Below are positions 1 through 10,189 of a stretch of DNA of 64,000 nt, piece after piece. Each line of letters begins with the position of its first letter. Positions within the stretch are counted from its first letter, which is position 1. This stretch comes from Luscinia megarhynchos (lineage: Eukaryota; Chordata; Aves; Passeriformes; Turdidae), in assembly GCA_034336665.1 (NCBI GenBank), contig JAPFBE010000070.1:62001-126000 (forward strand), read 5' to 3'. A model generated the notes under the pieces. It ran no database searches. It saw nothing but the letters and a program-made list of their open reading frames with translations, and was not told where the DNA came from. The translations under genes and the position numbers were made by a program.

Positions 1-253
1 AGCGGCAGCCACCTCCGCTGGGGGCAGCCCAGTATAACCAGTATCCCCAGTATCCCCAGTATAACCAGTAACACCAGTTTCTCTCCCCAGTTGGAGCGGC
101 AGCCATCTCCGCTGGGGGCATCCCAGTATCCCCAGTATAACCAGTATAACCAGTATAATTTCTCTGTTCCCAGTTGGAGCGGCAGCCACCTCCGCTGGGG
201 GGCAGCCCAGTATCCCCAGTATAACCAGTATAACCAGTATAATTTCTCCCCAG
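1..253 (+). repeat. Intron 9 end: tandem copies of the exon 10 acceptor and 5' edge
   Basis: Units of about 80-90 bp repeat the acceptor and first 25-30 bases of exon 10 (encoding WSGSHLRWG), starting at 1 (cut by the window edge), 91 and 174, before the real exon at 254. Spacers are 9-10 bp repeats of the cagtataac and cagtatccc type. Each copy keeps a ccag acceptor but runs into spacer instead of the rest of the exon. Confidence 0.85.
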
Positions 254-410
254 TTGGAGCGGCAGCCACCTCCGCTGGGGGCAGCCGTTCCGCCTCCGCC
301 ACGTCACCACGGGCCGGTACCTGGCGCTGGCCGAGGGCTCCGCGCTGGCCGCGCTGGAGGCGGCGCAGGCGAACACGCGCGCGGCCACCTTCTGCTTCCG
401 GCCGTCCAAG
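254..410 (+). CDS. RYR1: RYR1 exon 10 (MIR/beta-trefoil domain)
   Basis: The exon follows a ccccag acceptor at 248-253 and ends AAG before gtgtca at 411. It opens in phase 2 (the serine codon is split with exon 9) and reads without a break. It begins [20 protein letters not shown] and ends ATFCFRPSK, matching human RYR1 [20 protein letters not shown] and ATSFCFRISK. This is part of the second beta-trefoil (MIR) domain of the N-terminal cytoplasmic region, at subunit interfaces where malignant hyperthermia mutations cluster. The middle ([18 protein letters not shown]) is more alanine-rich than in mammals. The donor gtgtca is weak. Confidence 0.95.
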
Positions 411-922
411 GTGTCACCGAGTGTCCCCAAGTGTCACCGAGTGTCACCCCCAGTGTCACCGAGTGTCACCCAGTGTCACCAACCTGTCCCCGAGTGTCCC
501 CGAGTGTCCCTGTGCCCATCCCTGTACCCAAATCCTGTCCCTGTCCCCAACACGCTACGTGGCCACCTTCTGCTTCCGGCCGTCCAAGGTGGCACCGAGT
601 GTCCCCTAAGTGTCCCCAAATGTCACCCCCCAGTGTCACCGAGTGTCCCCGAGTGTCACCGAGTGTCCCCAAGTGTCACTGTCCCCATCCCTGTCCTCCA
701 ATCCTGTCCCTGTCCCCAACACCGCGCGGCCACCTTCTGCTTCCCGGCCCTCCAAGGTGGCACCGAGTGTCCCCAAATGTCACCCCGAGTGTCCCCGAGT
801 GTCACCCAGTGTCACCAACCTGTCCCCGAGTGTCCCCAAGTGTCACTGTCCCCATCCCTGTACCCAAATCCTGTCCCTGTCCCCAACACCCAGCGGCCAC
901 CTTCTGCTTCCGGCCCTCCAAG
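411..922 (+). repeat. Tandem copies of exon 10 3' edge with its donor
   Basis: Three extra copies of the last ~28 bases of exon 10 (ggccaccttctgcttccgg and following tccaag) end at 588, 756 and 922, each followed by gtgg or gtgt. The period is 166-178 bp. Spacers are 9-10 bp units of the gtgtcaccga and gtgtccccga type, continuous with the real intron start at 411. One copy has an extra C that shifts the frame. Confidence 0.88.
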
Positions 923-1256
923 GTGTCCCCAAATGTCCCCCGAGTGTCCCCAAATGTCCCCGAGTGTCCCCCGAGTGTCCCCGAGTGTCACCGAGTGTCC
1001 CCGAGTGTCCCCCGAGTGTCCCCAATCCTGTCCCTGTCCCCATCCCTGTCCCCAAAATCCTGTCCCTGTCCCCAAATCCTGTCCCTGTCCCCAATTTCTG
1101 TGTCCCCAATTCTATCCCTGTCCCCATTTCTGTCCCCAATTCTGTCCCCAATTCTGTCCCTGTCCCAAATTTCTGTGTCCCCAATCCTGTCCCTGTCCCC
1201 AAATCCTGTCCCTGTCCCCAATTCTGTCCCTGTCCCCAATTTCTGTGTCCCCAAAT

Positions 1257-1288
<32 letters not shown>

Positions 1289-1521
1289 CTAAATCCTGTC
1301 CCTGTCCCCAATTTCCGTGTCCCCAAATCCTGTCCCCGTCCCCAAATCCTGTCCCTGTCCCCTAATTTCCGTGTCCCCAAAATCCTGTCCCTGTCCCCAT
1401 TTCCCGTGTCCCCAAATCCTGTCCCTGTCCCAAATTTCTGTGTCCCCAATCCTGTCCCTGTCCCCAAATCCTGTCCCTGTCCCCAATTCTGTCCCTGTCC
1501 CCAAATTTCCGTGTCCCCAAT

Positions 1522-1559
<38 letters not shown>

Positions 1560-2515
1560 CAAATCCTGTCCCTGTCCCTGTCCCTGTCCCCAAATCTTGT
1601 CCCTGTCCCTGTCCCAAATTTCCGTGTCCCCAAATCCTGTCCCTGTCCCCATCCCTGTCCCCAATCCTGTCCCTGTCCCAAATTTCTGTGTCCCCAAAAT
1701 CCTGTCCCTGTCCCCAATTTCCGTGTCCCCAAATCCTGTCCCTGTCCCCATCCCTGTCCCCAAATCCTGTCCCCCCGTCCCCAAAAATCCTGTCCCTGTC
1801 CCCAATTTCCCGTGTCCCCCAAAAATCCTGTCCCTGTCCCCATCCCTGTCCCCAAATCCTGTCCCTGTCCCCAAATCCTGTCCCTGTCCCCATCCCTGTC
1901 CCTCAAATCCTGTCCCCGTCCCCAAATCCTGTCCCTGTCCCCAATTTCCGTGTCCCCAAAAATCCTGTCCCTGTCCCCATTTCCCGTGTCCCCAAATCCT
2001 GTCCCTGTCCCAAATTTCTGTGTCCCCAATCCTGTCCCTGTCCCCAAATCCTGTCCCTGTCCCCAATTCTGTCCCTGTCCCCAATTTCTGTGTCCCCAAA
2101 TCCTGTCCCTGTCCCTGTCCCTGTCCCCAAATCCTGTCCCTGTCCCCAAATCCTGTCCCTGTCCCTGTCCCTGTCCCCAAATCCTGTCCCTGTCCCCAAT
2201 CCTGTCCCTGTCCCTGTCCCTGTCCCCAAATCTTGTCCCTGTCCCTGTCCCAAATTTCTGTGTACCCAAAATCCTGTCCCTGTCCCCCAATTTCCGTGTC
2301 CCCAAATCCTGTCCCTGTCCCCATCCCTGTCCCCAAATCCTGTCCCTGTCCCCATCCCTGTCCCCAAATCCTGTCCCTGTCCCCAAATCCTGTCCCTGTC
2401 CCCAAATCCTGTCCCTGTCCCCATCCCTGTCCCCAAATCCTGTCCCTGTCCCAAATTTCTGTGTCCCCAAATCCTGTCCCTGTCCCCAAATCCTGTCCCT
2501 GTCCCTCACTCCTGT
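923..2515 (+). repeat. C-rich minisatellite (ccctgtccccaaatcctgt)
   Basis: About 1.6 kb of intron 10 is tandem variants of a 19-20 base unit built on ccctgtccc and ccaaatcctgtc, with short (ccctgt)n runs and ccaatttctgtgtcc interruptions. The unit leaves several frames open on both strands, including a 911-codon frame that begins inside exon 10. There is no sign of coding outside the exons. No exon-edge copies were seen here. Confidence 0.9.
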
Positions 2516-2607
2516 CTCCCCCACCCCCTGGCACACCCCCAACCTCCCTCCCCCCACCCCTCCTCCCCTCCTCCCTCACCCTTTCTGTCCCCCCAAACCC
2601 CCCCCAG

Positions 2608-2772
2608 GAGAAGCTGGAGACGCCCCCCAAGAGGGACATCGAGGGCATGGGACCCCCGAGATCAAATTTGGGGAGTCCCTGTGCTTCCTGCAGCACAGCC
2701 AGAGCGGCCTCTGGGTCACTATACGCCCCCCGACCCCCAAAGCCCTGCGCCTGGGGGCTGCTCAAGAGGAAG
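2608..2772 (+). CDS. RYR1: RYR1 exon 11 (MIR domain)
   Basis: The acceptor cccccag ends at 2607 and the donor gtgggc starts at 2773. The translation starts EKLETPPKRDIEGMGPP, matching human EKLDVAPKRDVEGMGPP, and includes the glycine that corresponds to human G341, a malignant hyperthermia site. It continues KFGESLCFLQHSQSGLW and ends ALRLG.LLKRK. Three indels break the frame: a missing base in the C-run near 2655, an extra TA near 2720, and an extra G near 2756. The edge copy at 3296-3348 has the last part uninterrupted (VTYAPDPKALRLGLLKRK), which suggests that the breaks here are consensus errors. Confidence 0.92.
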
Positions 2773-5140
2773 GTGGGCACCCCAAAATTATCGGGGGGCA
2801 CCTAAAATTAACGGGGGGGAGAGTTTGGGGGGTTTGGGGGTTTGGGGGATTTTTGGGGTTCAGGAGGGACTTTGGGGTCACCTACGCCCCCTGACCCCCA
2901 AAAGCCCCGCGCCTGGGGGCTGCTCAAGAGGAAGGTGGGCACCCCAAAAATTATTGGGGGGCACCCCAAAATTAACGGGGGGCATCTAAAATTAACGGGG
3001 GGGAGAGTTTGGGGGATTTTGGGAGGGTTTGAGAGCCCAAGGGGCGCTAATTTTGGTCTAGGTGGGATTTTTGGGGGATTTTTGGGGTTCAGGCGGGACT
3101 TTGGGGGTGATCAGAATGTCCTGGGGTGGGTCTGGAGGGAATTTTGGGGAGAATTTTGGGGAATTTTTGGGGAATTTTGGGAGCTCCAGGGGTCACTAAT
3201 ATGGGTCTAGGTGGGATTTTGGGTGGGATTTTGGGGGATTTTGGAGGTTTTGGGGGGTTTGGGGCGATTTTTGGGGTTCAGGAAGGACTTTGGGGTCACC
3301 TACGCCCCCGACCCCAAAGCCCTGCGCCTGGGGCTGCTCAAGAGGAAGGTGGGCACCCCAAAATTATTGGGGGGCACCCCAAAATTATCGGGGAGGAGAG
3401 TTTGGGGGTTTTGGGGGGTTTGAGGGCTCCAAGGGGCGCTAATTTTGGTCTAGGTGGGATTTTGGGGGGATTTTTGGGGTTCAGGAGGGACTTTGGGGGT
3501 GACTAGAATGTCCTGGGGTGAGTCTGGAGGGAATTTTTGGGGAGAATTTTGGGGAATTTTGGGGAATTTTGGGAGCTCCAGGGTCACTAATATGGGTCTA
3601 GGTGGGATTTTGGGTGGGATTTTTGGGGGATTTTGGAGGTTTTGGGGGATTTGGGGGATTTTTGGGGGTTCAGGAGGGAATTTGGGGTGATCAGAATGTC
3701 CTGGGGGTTAGTCTGGAGGGAATTTTGGGGGAGAATTTTGGGGGAATTTTTGGGGAATTTTTGGGAGCTCCAGGGTCACTAATATGGGTCTAGGTGGGAT
3801 TTTGGGGTGGAATTTTGGGGGATTTTTGGAGGTTTTGGGGGATTTGGGGGATTTTTGGGGTTCAGGAGGGATTTTGGGGGTGATCAGAATGTCCCTGGGG
3901 GTGAGTCTGGAGGGAATTTTGGGGAGAATTTTGGGGAATTTTGGGGAATTTTGGGAGCTCCAGGGGTCACCAATATGGGTCTAGGTGGGATTTTGGGTGA
4001 GATTTTTTGGGGGGATTTTTGGAGGTTTTGGGGGGTTTGGGGGATTTTGGGGTTCAGGAAGGACTTTGGGGTCACCTACGCCGGCCCCGACCCCAAAGCC
4101 CCGGGCAAAGCCTGGGGGCTGCTCAAGAGGAAGGTGGGCACCCCTAAAATTATTGGGGGCACCCCAAAATTATCGGGGGGCACCTAAAATTAACGGGGGA
4201 GAGTTTGGGGGGTTTGAGAGCTCCAAGGGGCGCTAATTTTGGTCTAGGTGGGATTTTGGGGGATTTTTGGGGTTCAGGAGGGAATTTGGGGTGACCAGAA
4301 TGTCCTGGGGTGAGTCTGGAGGGAATTTTGGGGGAGAATTTTGGGAATTTTGGGGAATTTTTGGGAGCTCCAGGGGTCACTAATTTTGGTCTAGGTGGGA
4401 TTTTGGGGGGGATTTTTGGGGTTCAGGAGATTTTTGGGATTTTTGGGTCCCCAAAACCTCCTGGGGGCGTCTCTGGGGTGAAATTTCGAATAGATTTTGG
4501 GGAGTTTGGAGGAATTTGGGGGAATTTTTGTGGAATTTTGGATAATTTTTGAGAACCCCAAGGGTCACTAATTTTTGGTCTAGGTGGGATTTTGGGGGTG
4601 CCTTGGGGGATTTTTGGGGTTCAGGACGGAATTTGGGATTTTTGAGCTCCCCAAAAGCTCCTGGGGGTTTCTCTGGGGGCGAAATTTCTTGTAGATTTTT
4701 TGGGGAGTTTGGCGGAATTTTGGGGAATTTTGAGGAATTTTGGATAATTTTGGGAGCTCCAGGGGTCACTAATTTTGGTCTAGGTTGGATTTTTGGGGTG
4801 CCTTGGTTGGGATTTTTGGGGTTCAGGACGGAATTTGGGATTTTTGGGCTCCCCAAAACCTCCTGGGGGCGTCTCTGAGGAGGAATTTCGAGGAGATTTT
4901 TTGGGGAGTTTGGAGGAATTTGGGGGAATTTTGTGGAATTTTGGATAATTTTGGGAGCTCCGGGGGTCACTAATTTTGGTCTAGGTGGGATTTTTGGGGT
5001 GTCATTGTTGGGATTTTTGGGGTTCAGAACGGAATTTGGGATTTTTGGGCTCCCCAAAATCTCCCAAGCGTCTCTGGGGTGAAATTTCGAGGAGATTTTG
5101 GGGAGTTTGGCAGAATTTGGGGATTTTTAACAACTCCACG
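2773..5140 (+). repeat. Intron 11 G-rich array with three exon 11 3'-edge copies
   Basis: G-rich units (gggattttgggg, ggggttcaggagggac) form a higher-order repeat of about 200 bp. Copies of the exon 11 end with gtgggc donor lie at 2876-2934, 3296-3348 and 4070-4133. The same flank (ttcaggagggactttggggt) also occurs at about 3100, 3490, 3680, 3870 and 4280 without the exon part, joined instead to gatcagaatgtcctgggg. The array thus alternates between units with and without exon sequence. From 4400 on the unit changes to one with ctccccaaaacctcctgggg. Confidence 0.85.
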
Positions 5141-5261
5141 AGTCACTCAGCCACCCCCACCCGCGATTTTGTCACTCCTCGCTCACTCCCCTCCCCCTCC
5201 CCTCCCTCGGGGGGTCTCTCGGAATTTCTGGGACCCCCACGACCCCCACCTGGCCCCCCAG

Positions 5262-5387
5262 GCCATCCTGCACCAGGAGGGGCACATGGATGACGCGCTG
5301 AGCCTGAGCTCTCCCAGCACCAGGAGTCGCGAGGCGGCGCGGATGGTCTTCAGCACCACGGGGGCTCTGCTACGGGGGCTTCATCAG
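5262..5387 (+). CDS. RYR1: RYR1 exon 12 (MIR domain end)
   Basis: The acceptor cccccag ends at 5261 and the donor is gtctgg at 5388. It encodes AILHQEGHMDDALSLSS then SREAARMVFSTTG, matching human AMLHQEGHMDDALSL and QAARMIHSTNG (human I403 lies here). The end should read GLYGGFI plus AG, splitting an arginine codon with exon 13, as the downstream copies do. Here an extra G and an extra TGC sit around 5361-5370, so the exon is 126 bases where 122 would keep phase. That looks like a consensus error. Confidence 0.92.
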
Positions 5388-7351
5388 GTCTGGGGGTCCC
5401 CGAATTCTGGGGGAGGGGTCCTGACCAGATTTGGGGGGGTCCTGGTGAAATTTGGGGGATCCTGAGGAAGTTTTGGGGGTCTTGAGGGGGTTTGAGGGGG
5501 GAATTGGGGGGTTTTAGGGAATTTTGGGGGATTTGGGGGTCCTGGGGGGCTCTACGGGGGCTTCATCAGGTCCGGGGGGTCCCTGAATTCTGGGGAGGGG
5601 TCCGTAGGGTGAAATTTGGGGATTTGGGGGATTTTGGGGGGATTTAGGGTTCTGGGGGGATTTAGGGAGTTTTGGGGGAGGTTTTGGGGGGTCCTGAGGG
5701 GCTCTACAGGGGGCTTCATCAGGTCCGGGGGTCCCCGAATTCTGGGGAGGGTCCTGTGAAATTTGGGGGGGTCCTGGTGAAATTTGGGGGGTCCTGAGGA
5801 AGTTTTGGGGGTCTTGAGGGGGGTTTGAGGGGGGGTTTAGAGGGAGTTTTGGGGGGATTTGGGGGGTCCTGGGGGCTCTACGGGGGCTTCATCAGGTCCG
5901 GGGGGCTCCCCTGAATTCTGGGGAGGGGTCCCTGACTCAGATTTGGGGGGTCCCGGGTGAAAGTGGGGGGATTTGGGGGGGATTTGGGGGGGATTTAGGG
6001 GGTTCTGGGGGGATTTAGGGAGTTTTGGGGAGGTTTTGGGGGGTCCTGAGGGGCTCTACGGGGGCTTCATCAGGTCCGGGGGTCCCTGAATTTGCTAGGG
6101 AGGGTCCCTGGTGAGGGTGGGGGGTCCTGAGGGTGAAATTTGGGGGGGGTCCTGAGGAAGTTTTGGGGGGTCTTGAGGGGCTTTGAGGGGAATTGGGGGG
6201 TTTTAGGGAGTTTTGGGGGGATTTGGGGGGTCCTGAGGGGCTCTCTAATGGGGGCTTCATCAGGTCCGGGGGTCCCTGAATTCTGGGGGAGGGTCCTGTG
6301 AAATTTGGGGGTCCTGGGTGAAATTTGGGGGGTCCTGAGGAAGTTTTGGGGGGTCTTGAGGGGGGTTTGTGAGGGGGAATTGGGGGGTTTTAGGGAGTTT
6401 TGGGGGAGGTTTTGGGGGTCCTGAGGGGCTCTACGGGGGCTTCATCAGGTCCGGGGCCCCCGAATTCTGGGAGGGTCCCAGTAGTGGGGGATTTGGGGGA
6501 TTTTTGGGGGGATTTAGGGGGTTCTGGGGTGGTTTTAGGGGAGTTTTGGGGAGGTTTTGGGGGGTCTTGAGGGGGCTCTACGGGGGCTTCATCAGGTCCG
6601 GGGGTCCCTGAATTCTGGGGAGGGGTCCTGGTGAAATTTGGGGGGAGTCCTGGTGAACTTTGGGGGGATGTGGGGGTCCTGAGGAAGTTTCTGGGGGTCT
6701 TGAGGGGCTTTTGGGGGGATTTGGGGGAGGTTTTGGGGGGTCCTGAGGGCGGCTCTAGCTTCATCAGGGTCCGGGGGTTCCCGGAATTCTGGGGAGGGGT
6801 CCCTGGTGAAATTTGGGGGGTCCTGGTGGGGAAATTTGGGGGATTTGGGGGATTTGGGGGATTTAGGGGGTTCTGGGTGGTTTTAGGAGTTTTGGGGAGG
6901 TTTTGGGGGGTCTTGAGGAAGTTTTGGGGGAATTGGGGGGTTTTGGGGGTCCTGGGGGCTCTACGGGGGCTTCATCAGGTCCGGGGGTCCCAGAATTCTG
7001 GGGAGGGGTCCTGAGTAGAGTTTGGGGGTCCCAGAAATGTGGGGAGATTTGGGGGTCCTGGAGGGAAGTTTTGGGGGGTCCTGAGGGGGTTTGAGGGGGG
7101 AATTGGCGGATTTTAGGGAGTTTTGGGGAGGTTTTTGGGGGTCCTGAGGGGGGCTCTACGGGGCTTCATCAGGTCCGGGGGGTTCCCGAATTCTGGGGGA
7201 GGGGTCCTGGTGAAATTTGGGGGGTTCTGGTGAAATTTGGGGGGTCCTGAGGAAGTTTTGGGGGTCTTGAGGGGGGTTTGAGGGGAATTGGGGGTTTAGG
7301 AGTTTTGGGGAGGTTTTGGGGGTCTTGAGGGGCTCTACGGGGCTTCATCAG
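5388..7351 (+). repeat. Eleven extra copies of exon 12 3' edge (GLYGGFI + donor)
   Basis: The sequence ctctacgggggcttcatcag followed by gtccgggg recurs with ends near 5569, 5722, 5895, 6073, 6262, 6449, 6597, 6769, 6979, 7171 and 7351, a period of about 150-210 bp. Most copies keep the reading frame better than the presumed exon. Spacers are G-rich (gggtcctgaggaagtttt, gaattctgggga, tttagggagttttgggg). All copies point the same way, and every copy ends at the same exon-intron junction. Confidence 0.92.
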
Positions 7352-8140
7352 GTCTGGGGGCTCCCCGAATTCTGGGGAGGGTCCTGACCAGATTTGGGGG
7401 GGGTCCTGGTGAAATTTGGGGGGGATTTGGGGGGTCCTGAGGGGGTTCTGGGGGGTTTTAGGGAGTTTGGGGGGATTTGGGGGGTCCTGAGGGGATTTGG
7501 GGGGTCCTGGGGGTCCCCGAATTCTGGGGAGGGTCCCGGTGAAATTTGGGGGGTCCTGAGTGGATTTTGGGGGTCCCTGGTGAAATTTGGGGGATTTGGG
7601 GGGTCCTGAGGGGGATTTGGGGAGGGTTTTGGGGGTCCCAGAATTCTGGGGGAGGGGTCCTGAGCGGATTTGGGGAGGGGTCTTGGGGGAGTTTGGGGGT
7701 CCTGGGCAGATTTGGGGGTCCTGGGTAAATTTGGGGAGGGTCCTGTCCAGATTTGAGAGAATCCTGCTGAAATTTGGGGAGGGGTCCTGAGGAAATTGGG
7801 GAGGGTCCTGGGTAGAGGTTTGGGGAGGGGTCCTGGCCAGATGTGGGGAGATCCTGCTGAAATTTGGGGGAGGGGTCCTGAGGAAATTTGGGAGGGGTCC
7901 TGGCCAGATTTGGGGACGATCCTAGGGAAATTTGGGGGAGGGTCCTGGGTAAATTTGGGGAGGGGTCTTGAGGAGATTTGGGGAGGGTCCTGGCCAGATG
8001 TGCGGGAGATCCTGGGGAAATTTGGGGAGGGGTCCTGGGGAAATTTGGGGAGGGGTCTTGGGTAGAAATTTGGGGAGGGTCCTGCCCGTATTTCGTGCTG
8101 CTCCTCACCCCACGCCCCCTCCCCAAATTCCCGCCCCCAC
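7352..8140 (+). repeat. Intron 12 G-rich minisatellite without exon copies
   Basis: Tandem units of about 28-40 bp (gggtcctggccagatttggggag, gggtcctgaggaaatttgggg) fill this part of intron 12. G-runs of three to six recur every 8-12 bases on the + strand, so G-quadruplex formation is plausible. No gene or RNA signature was seen. Confidence 0.85.
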
Positions 8141-8499
8141 TTTAGGAGCCTGGACTGTCTCCCCTGACGCCCCCTCCCCCAAATTCCAACCCCTCCCCTG
8201 ACGCCCCCTCCCAAATTCCCCCATTTAGGAGCCTGGATTCGCTCCAGGGCTGCCCCGGGGGTTCTCCCCTGACGCCCCTCCCAAATTCCCCCTTCAGGAG
8301 CCTGGACTCCCTGCTGGGCTCCCCCCGGGGGTCTCCCCTGACGCCCCCTCCCCAAATTCCAACCCCCTCCCCTGACGCCCCCTCCCCAAATTCCCTCCAG
8401 GAGCCTGGACTCGCTGCGGGGCCGCCCCTCCCAAATTCCCGCCCCCATTTAGGAGCCTGGACTCCCTCCCCGACGCCCCTCCCCAAATTCCCCATGTAG
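8141..8499 (+). repeat. Five copies of exon 13 acceptor and 5' edge
   Basis: The tag or cag acceptor plus gagcctggact (SLDS) begins at 8146, 8229, 8298, 8401 and 8453, ahead of the real exon at 8500. Spacers are of the cccctgacgccccctccccaaattcc type. Copies extend 12-45 bases into exon-like sequence before turning into spacer. Confidence 0.88.
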
Positions 8500-8686
8500 G
8501 AGCCTGGACTCTCTCCGGGGCCGCCCCCGGGGGTCGCCGCCCCCTCCCCTCCCCATCGGGGGCGTCATCCTGAGCCTGCGGGACCTGATCGGGTACCTGG
8601 AGCCCCCTCCCCACGAGCTGCGGCACGAGCAGCGCCAGGGCCGCCTGAGGGCGCTGCGCGCGCGCCAGAGCCTCTTCCAGCAGGAG
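8500..8686 (+). CDS. RYR1: RYR1 exon 13 (MIR to RIH linker)
   Basis: The acceptor is tag at 8497-8499 and the donor gtgaga at 8687. The first base completes AG|G, giving R then [18 protein letters not shown], then [18 protein letters not shown] and a charged helix ending [10 protein letters not shown]. Human RYR1 has SLDSFSGKPRGSGPPAGTA, EGVILSLQDLIIYFEPP and RNRQSLFQEE. The 187-base exon is open with no indel. It joins the beta-trefoil domain to the RIH alpha-solenoid. The proline-rich loop is longer in P and R than in mammals. Confidence 0.96.
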
Positions 8687-10189
8687 GTGAGACCCCTCCC
8701 CAAATTCCGGGGGAATCCCAGAGACCCCTCCTCAAATTACGGGGAAATCCCAAAGACCCTCCTCAAATTCCAGGGGGGAATTGGGGAGTGGGAGGAATGT
8801 CCCAGTTTGGGTCTGGGGGGCCTGAGTCTCTTCCCAGCAGGAGGTGAGACCCCTCCCAAATTACAGGGGAATCCCAGAGACCCCTCCCCAAATTCCGGGG
8901 GAAACCCAGAGACCCCTCCCCAAATTCCGGGGGAAACCCAGAGACCCCTCCTCAAATTTAACAGGGCAGATTGGGGAGTGGGAGGTGTCCCAGTTTGGGT
9001 CTGGGGGCCTGAGTCTCTTCCCAGCAGGAGGTGAGACCCCTCCCCAAATTCCGGGGGAATCCCAAAGACCCCTCCCCAAATTACAGGGGAATCCCAGAGA
9101 CCCCTCCTCAAATTCCGCGGGTGAATTGGGGAGTGGGAGGTGTCCCAGTTTGGGTCTGGGGGCCTGAGTGTCTTCCCAGCAGGAGGTGAGACCCCTCCCC
9201 AAATTCCGGGGGAAACCCAGAGACCCCTCCTCAAATTACAGGGGAATCCCAGAGACCCCTCCTCAAATTCATGGGGTGAATTGGGGAGTGGGAGGTGTCC
9301 CAGTTTGGGTCTGGGGGCCTGAGTCTCTTCCCCAGCAGGAGGTGAGACCCCTCCCAAATTCCGGGGAATCCCAGAGACCCCTCCCCAAATTACAGGGGAA
9401 TCCCAGAGACCCCCTCCTCAAATTCACATGGGTGAATTGGGGGAGTGGGAGGTGTCCCAGTTTGGGTCTGGGGGCCTGAGTCTCTTCCCCAGCAGGAGGT
9501 GAGACCCTCCCAAATTCCTGGGGAATCCCTAGACCCCCTCCCCAAATTACAGGGAATCCCAGAGACCCTCCCCAAATTCCGGGGAAACCCAGAGACCCCT
9601 CCTCAAATTCTTAACAGGGCAGATTGGGAGTGAGGTGTCCCAGTTTGGGTCTGGGGGCCTGAGTCTCTTCCCAGCAGGGAGGCTGTAGACCCCTCCCTCA
9701 GCTGCAGAATCCTGGGGGACATCCCAGATACCTCAAATTACAGGGGAGAAAGCTCCCAGAGACTCTCCCTCAAATTCCGCTGGGTGAATTGGGGAGTGGG
9801 AGGTGTCCCAGTTTGGGTCTGGGGGCCTGAGTCTCTTCCCAGCAGGAGGTGAGACCCTCCTTAAATTCCGGGGAATCCCAGAGACCCTCCCAAATTACAG
9901 GGGGAATCCCAGAGACCCCTCCTCAAATTCTAACAGGGCAGATTGGGGAGTGGGAGGTGTCCCAGTTTGGGTCTGGGGGCCTGAGTGTCCCAGTCCCCTG
10001 CAGTATCTGGTGGGTCTCGTCCCAGAGATGCTGACCCTCGAATCGCAAAGACCCCCCTGCGCAACCCCAGTCTCGGGGAAACCCAGATGACCTCCCTCAA
10101 ATGGGTCTGGGTCCCATGAATTGGGGATGGGAGGGTCCCATGCATTGGGTCTGGGGGGCCCGTGGAGGGTCTGGGGTCCCCAGCAGGAG
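8687..10189 (+). repeat. About eight copies of exon 13 3' edge with donor
   Basis: The unit gagtctcttcccagcaggag followed by gtgaga (SLFQQE plus donor) ends at 8843, 9030, 9185, 9341, 9498, about 9680 (degraded), 9848 and 10189 (short). The period is about 155-185 bp. Spacers are of the cccctccccaaattccggggg and gtcccagtttgggtctgggg types. The last copies grade into a new unit at about 9990-10200, where exon 14 edge copies take over. Confidence 0.9.

Noticed and set aside
254..2989. A 911-codon open frame on the + strand
   Set aside because: It starts in exon 10 and part of exon 11 out of frame and otherwise reads through the ccctgtccccaaatcctgt minisatellite ([11 protein letters not shown] repeats). 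No domain, no codon bias beyond the repeat.
5388..7351. Exon 12 edge copies as complete alternative exons
   Set aside because: They hold only the last ~20 bases of the exon and have no acceptor at their 5' side.
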